From positions 1 through 5,979 of the forward strand of contig JAEZDX010000443.1 in the NCBI GenBank assembly GCA_023417975.1: a stretch of DNA of 5,979 nucleotides, written 5' to 3'. Of this stretch, positions 5,682 to 5,979 are shown piece after piece (position 1 is the first letter of the stretch; every line of letters starts with the position of its first letter). The translations under genes were made by a program, and so were the position numbers. The notes below the pieces were generated by a model that made no database searches, had not been told where the DNA came from, and saw only the letters and a program-made list of their open reading frames with translations. Source of the stretch: Bacillota bacterium (GTDB lineage Bacteria; Bacillota; Clostridia; Clostridiales; Clostridiaceae).

Positions 5682-5979
5682 ATGAAAGTTTCTTTTTTGG
5701 ACTTTGTTCCAATGCATACTAAGATTAAGAAGGAAATAATGGAAAAATTCGAACAAGTTTATGATAAAAATTGGTTTATACAAGGAGAGGAAGTTGAAAA
5801 TTTTGAGAGAGCATTTTCCGATTTTTGTGAAACTAAACAAACTATAGGTTGTGGAAATGGTCTTGACGCGCTGTACTTGGCGCTAAAAGCATTTGGAATT
5901 GGTGAAGGAGACGAAGTAATTGTTCCGTCTAATACATTTATAGCGACCGCTTTGGCAGTTTCATATGTAGGTGCAAAAC
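5682..5979 (+). CDS. DegT/DnrJ/EryC1/StrS sugar aminotransferase (QdtB/FdtB-like), 3' partial
   Basis: The first 99 residues of a PLP-dependent sugar aminotransferase are present; the gene runs off the window, and the PLP lysine is not visible. Diagnostic pieces are the N-terminal SFLDFVPMH, WFIQGEEVENFERAF (31-45), the cofactor-region GCGNGLDALYLAL (56-68) and GDEVIVPSNTFIATALAV (76-93), all typical of the family. Following a QdtA/FdtA ketoisomerase, it most likely uses glutamate to aminate C-3 of the dTDP-3-keto-6-deoxyhexose, giving dTDP-Qui3N or dTDP-Fuc3N. The start is ATG 5682, with GGAGGG (5670-5675) six bases upstream, only 15 bases after the ketoisomerase stop, so the two are in one operon. 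An enzyme for 4-keto sugars cannot be excluded from this fragment alone. Confidence 0.88.
   Translation, partial: MKVSFLDFVPMHTKIKKEIMEKFEQVYDKNWFIQGEEVENFERAFSDFCETKQTIGCGNGLDALYLALKAFGIGEGDEVIVPSNTFIATALAVSYVGAK

Overview
The window is AT-rich, ATA/TTA/AGA-codon-rich DNA with strong AGGAG-type ribosome binding sites, sigma-A-like promoters and rho-independent terminators. This fits a low-GC Firmicute, most likely a Clostridium or close relative (inferred from composition and protein style, not from a marker gene). Every supported gene is on the + strand. No RNA gene, insertion sequence, CRISPR array or origin was seen.

Layout. (1) Positions 1-1911 hold the 3' part of a large cell-wall hydrolase gene: one partial and three complete ~110-residue Ig-like repeats, then a glucosaminidase domain. 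A strong terminator follows (1978-2023). (2) Two promoter-like sequences lead into a polytopic membrane protein of the O-antigen ligase/polymerase (Wzy-like) family at 2182-3528. Its own terminator overlaps its last codons, so it looks monocistronic. (3) After a 235-base gap with small hairpins and a good promoter (TGGACA-17-TATAAT, 3707-3735), a tightly packed set of genes runs off the end of the window. These are a family 2 glycosyltransferase interrupted by an in-frame TGA (3764-4468, remainder 4472-4690), a RimJ/RimL-type GNAT acetyltransferase (4715-5245), a QdtA/FdtA-type dTDP-sugar 3,4-ketoisomerase (5259-5666), and the start of a DegT/DnrJ/EryC1 aminotransferase of the QdtB/FdtB kind (5682 onward).

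How they fit together. The last three genes make a plausible route to a nucleotide-activated 3-acylamino-3,6-dideoxyhexose: the ketoisomerase turns dTDP-4-keto-6-deoxyglucose into a 3-keto sugar, the aminotransferase puts nitrogen on C-3, and the GNAT enzyme could N-acylate it. The ketoisomerase has Tyr16 and Arg96 at the two positions that, as I recall the literature, separate the gluco-type enzyme (QdtA) from the galacto-type (FdtA). I therefore lean to Qui3N(Ac) over Fuc3N(Ac). The glycosyltransferase and the Wzy-like protein would assemble and polymerise a surface polysaccharide (capsule, exopolysaccharide or secondary cell-wall polymer). The upstream hydrolase is a cell-surface protein whose place beside the cluster may or may not be functional.

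Points most worth a second look: the in-frame TGA in the glycosyltransferase, the QdtA-type residues together with a GNAT enzyme where characterised pathways use a hexapeptide-repeat acetyltransferase, the terminator built into the 3' end of the wzy-like gene, and a Cys pair found in only one of the hydrolase repeats. I saw no clear sign of a wholly new system. This is a surface-glycan locus with a few unusual details.
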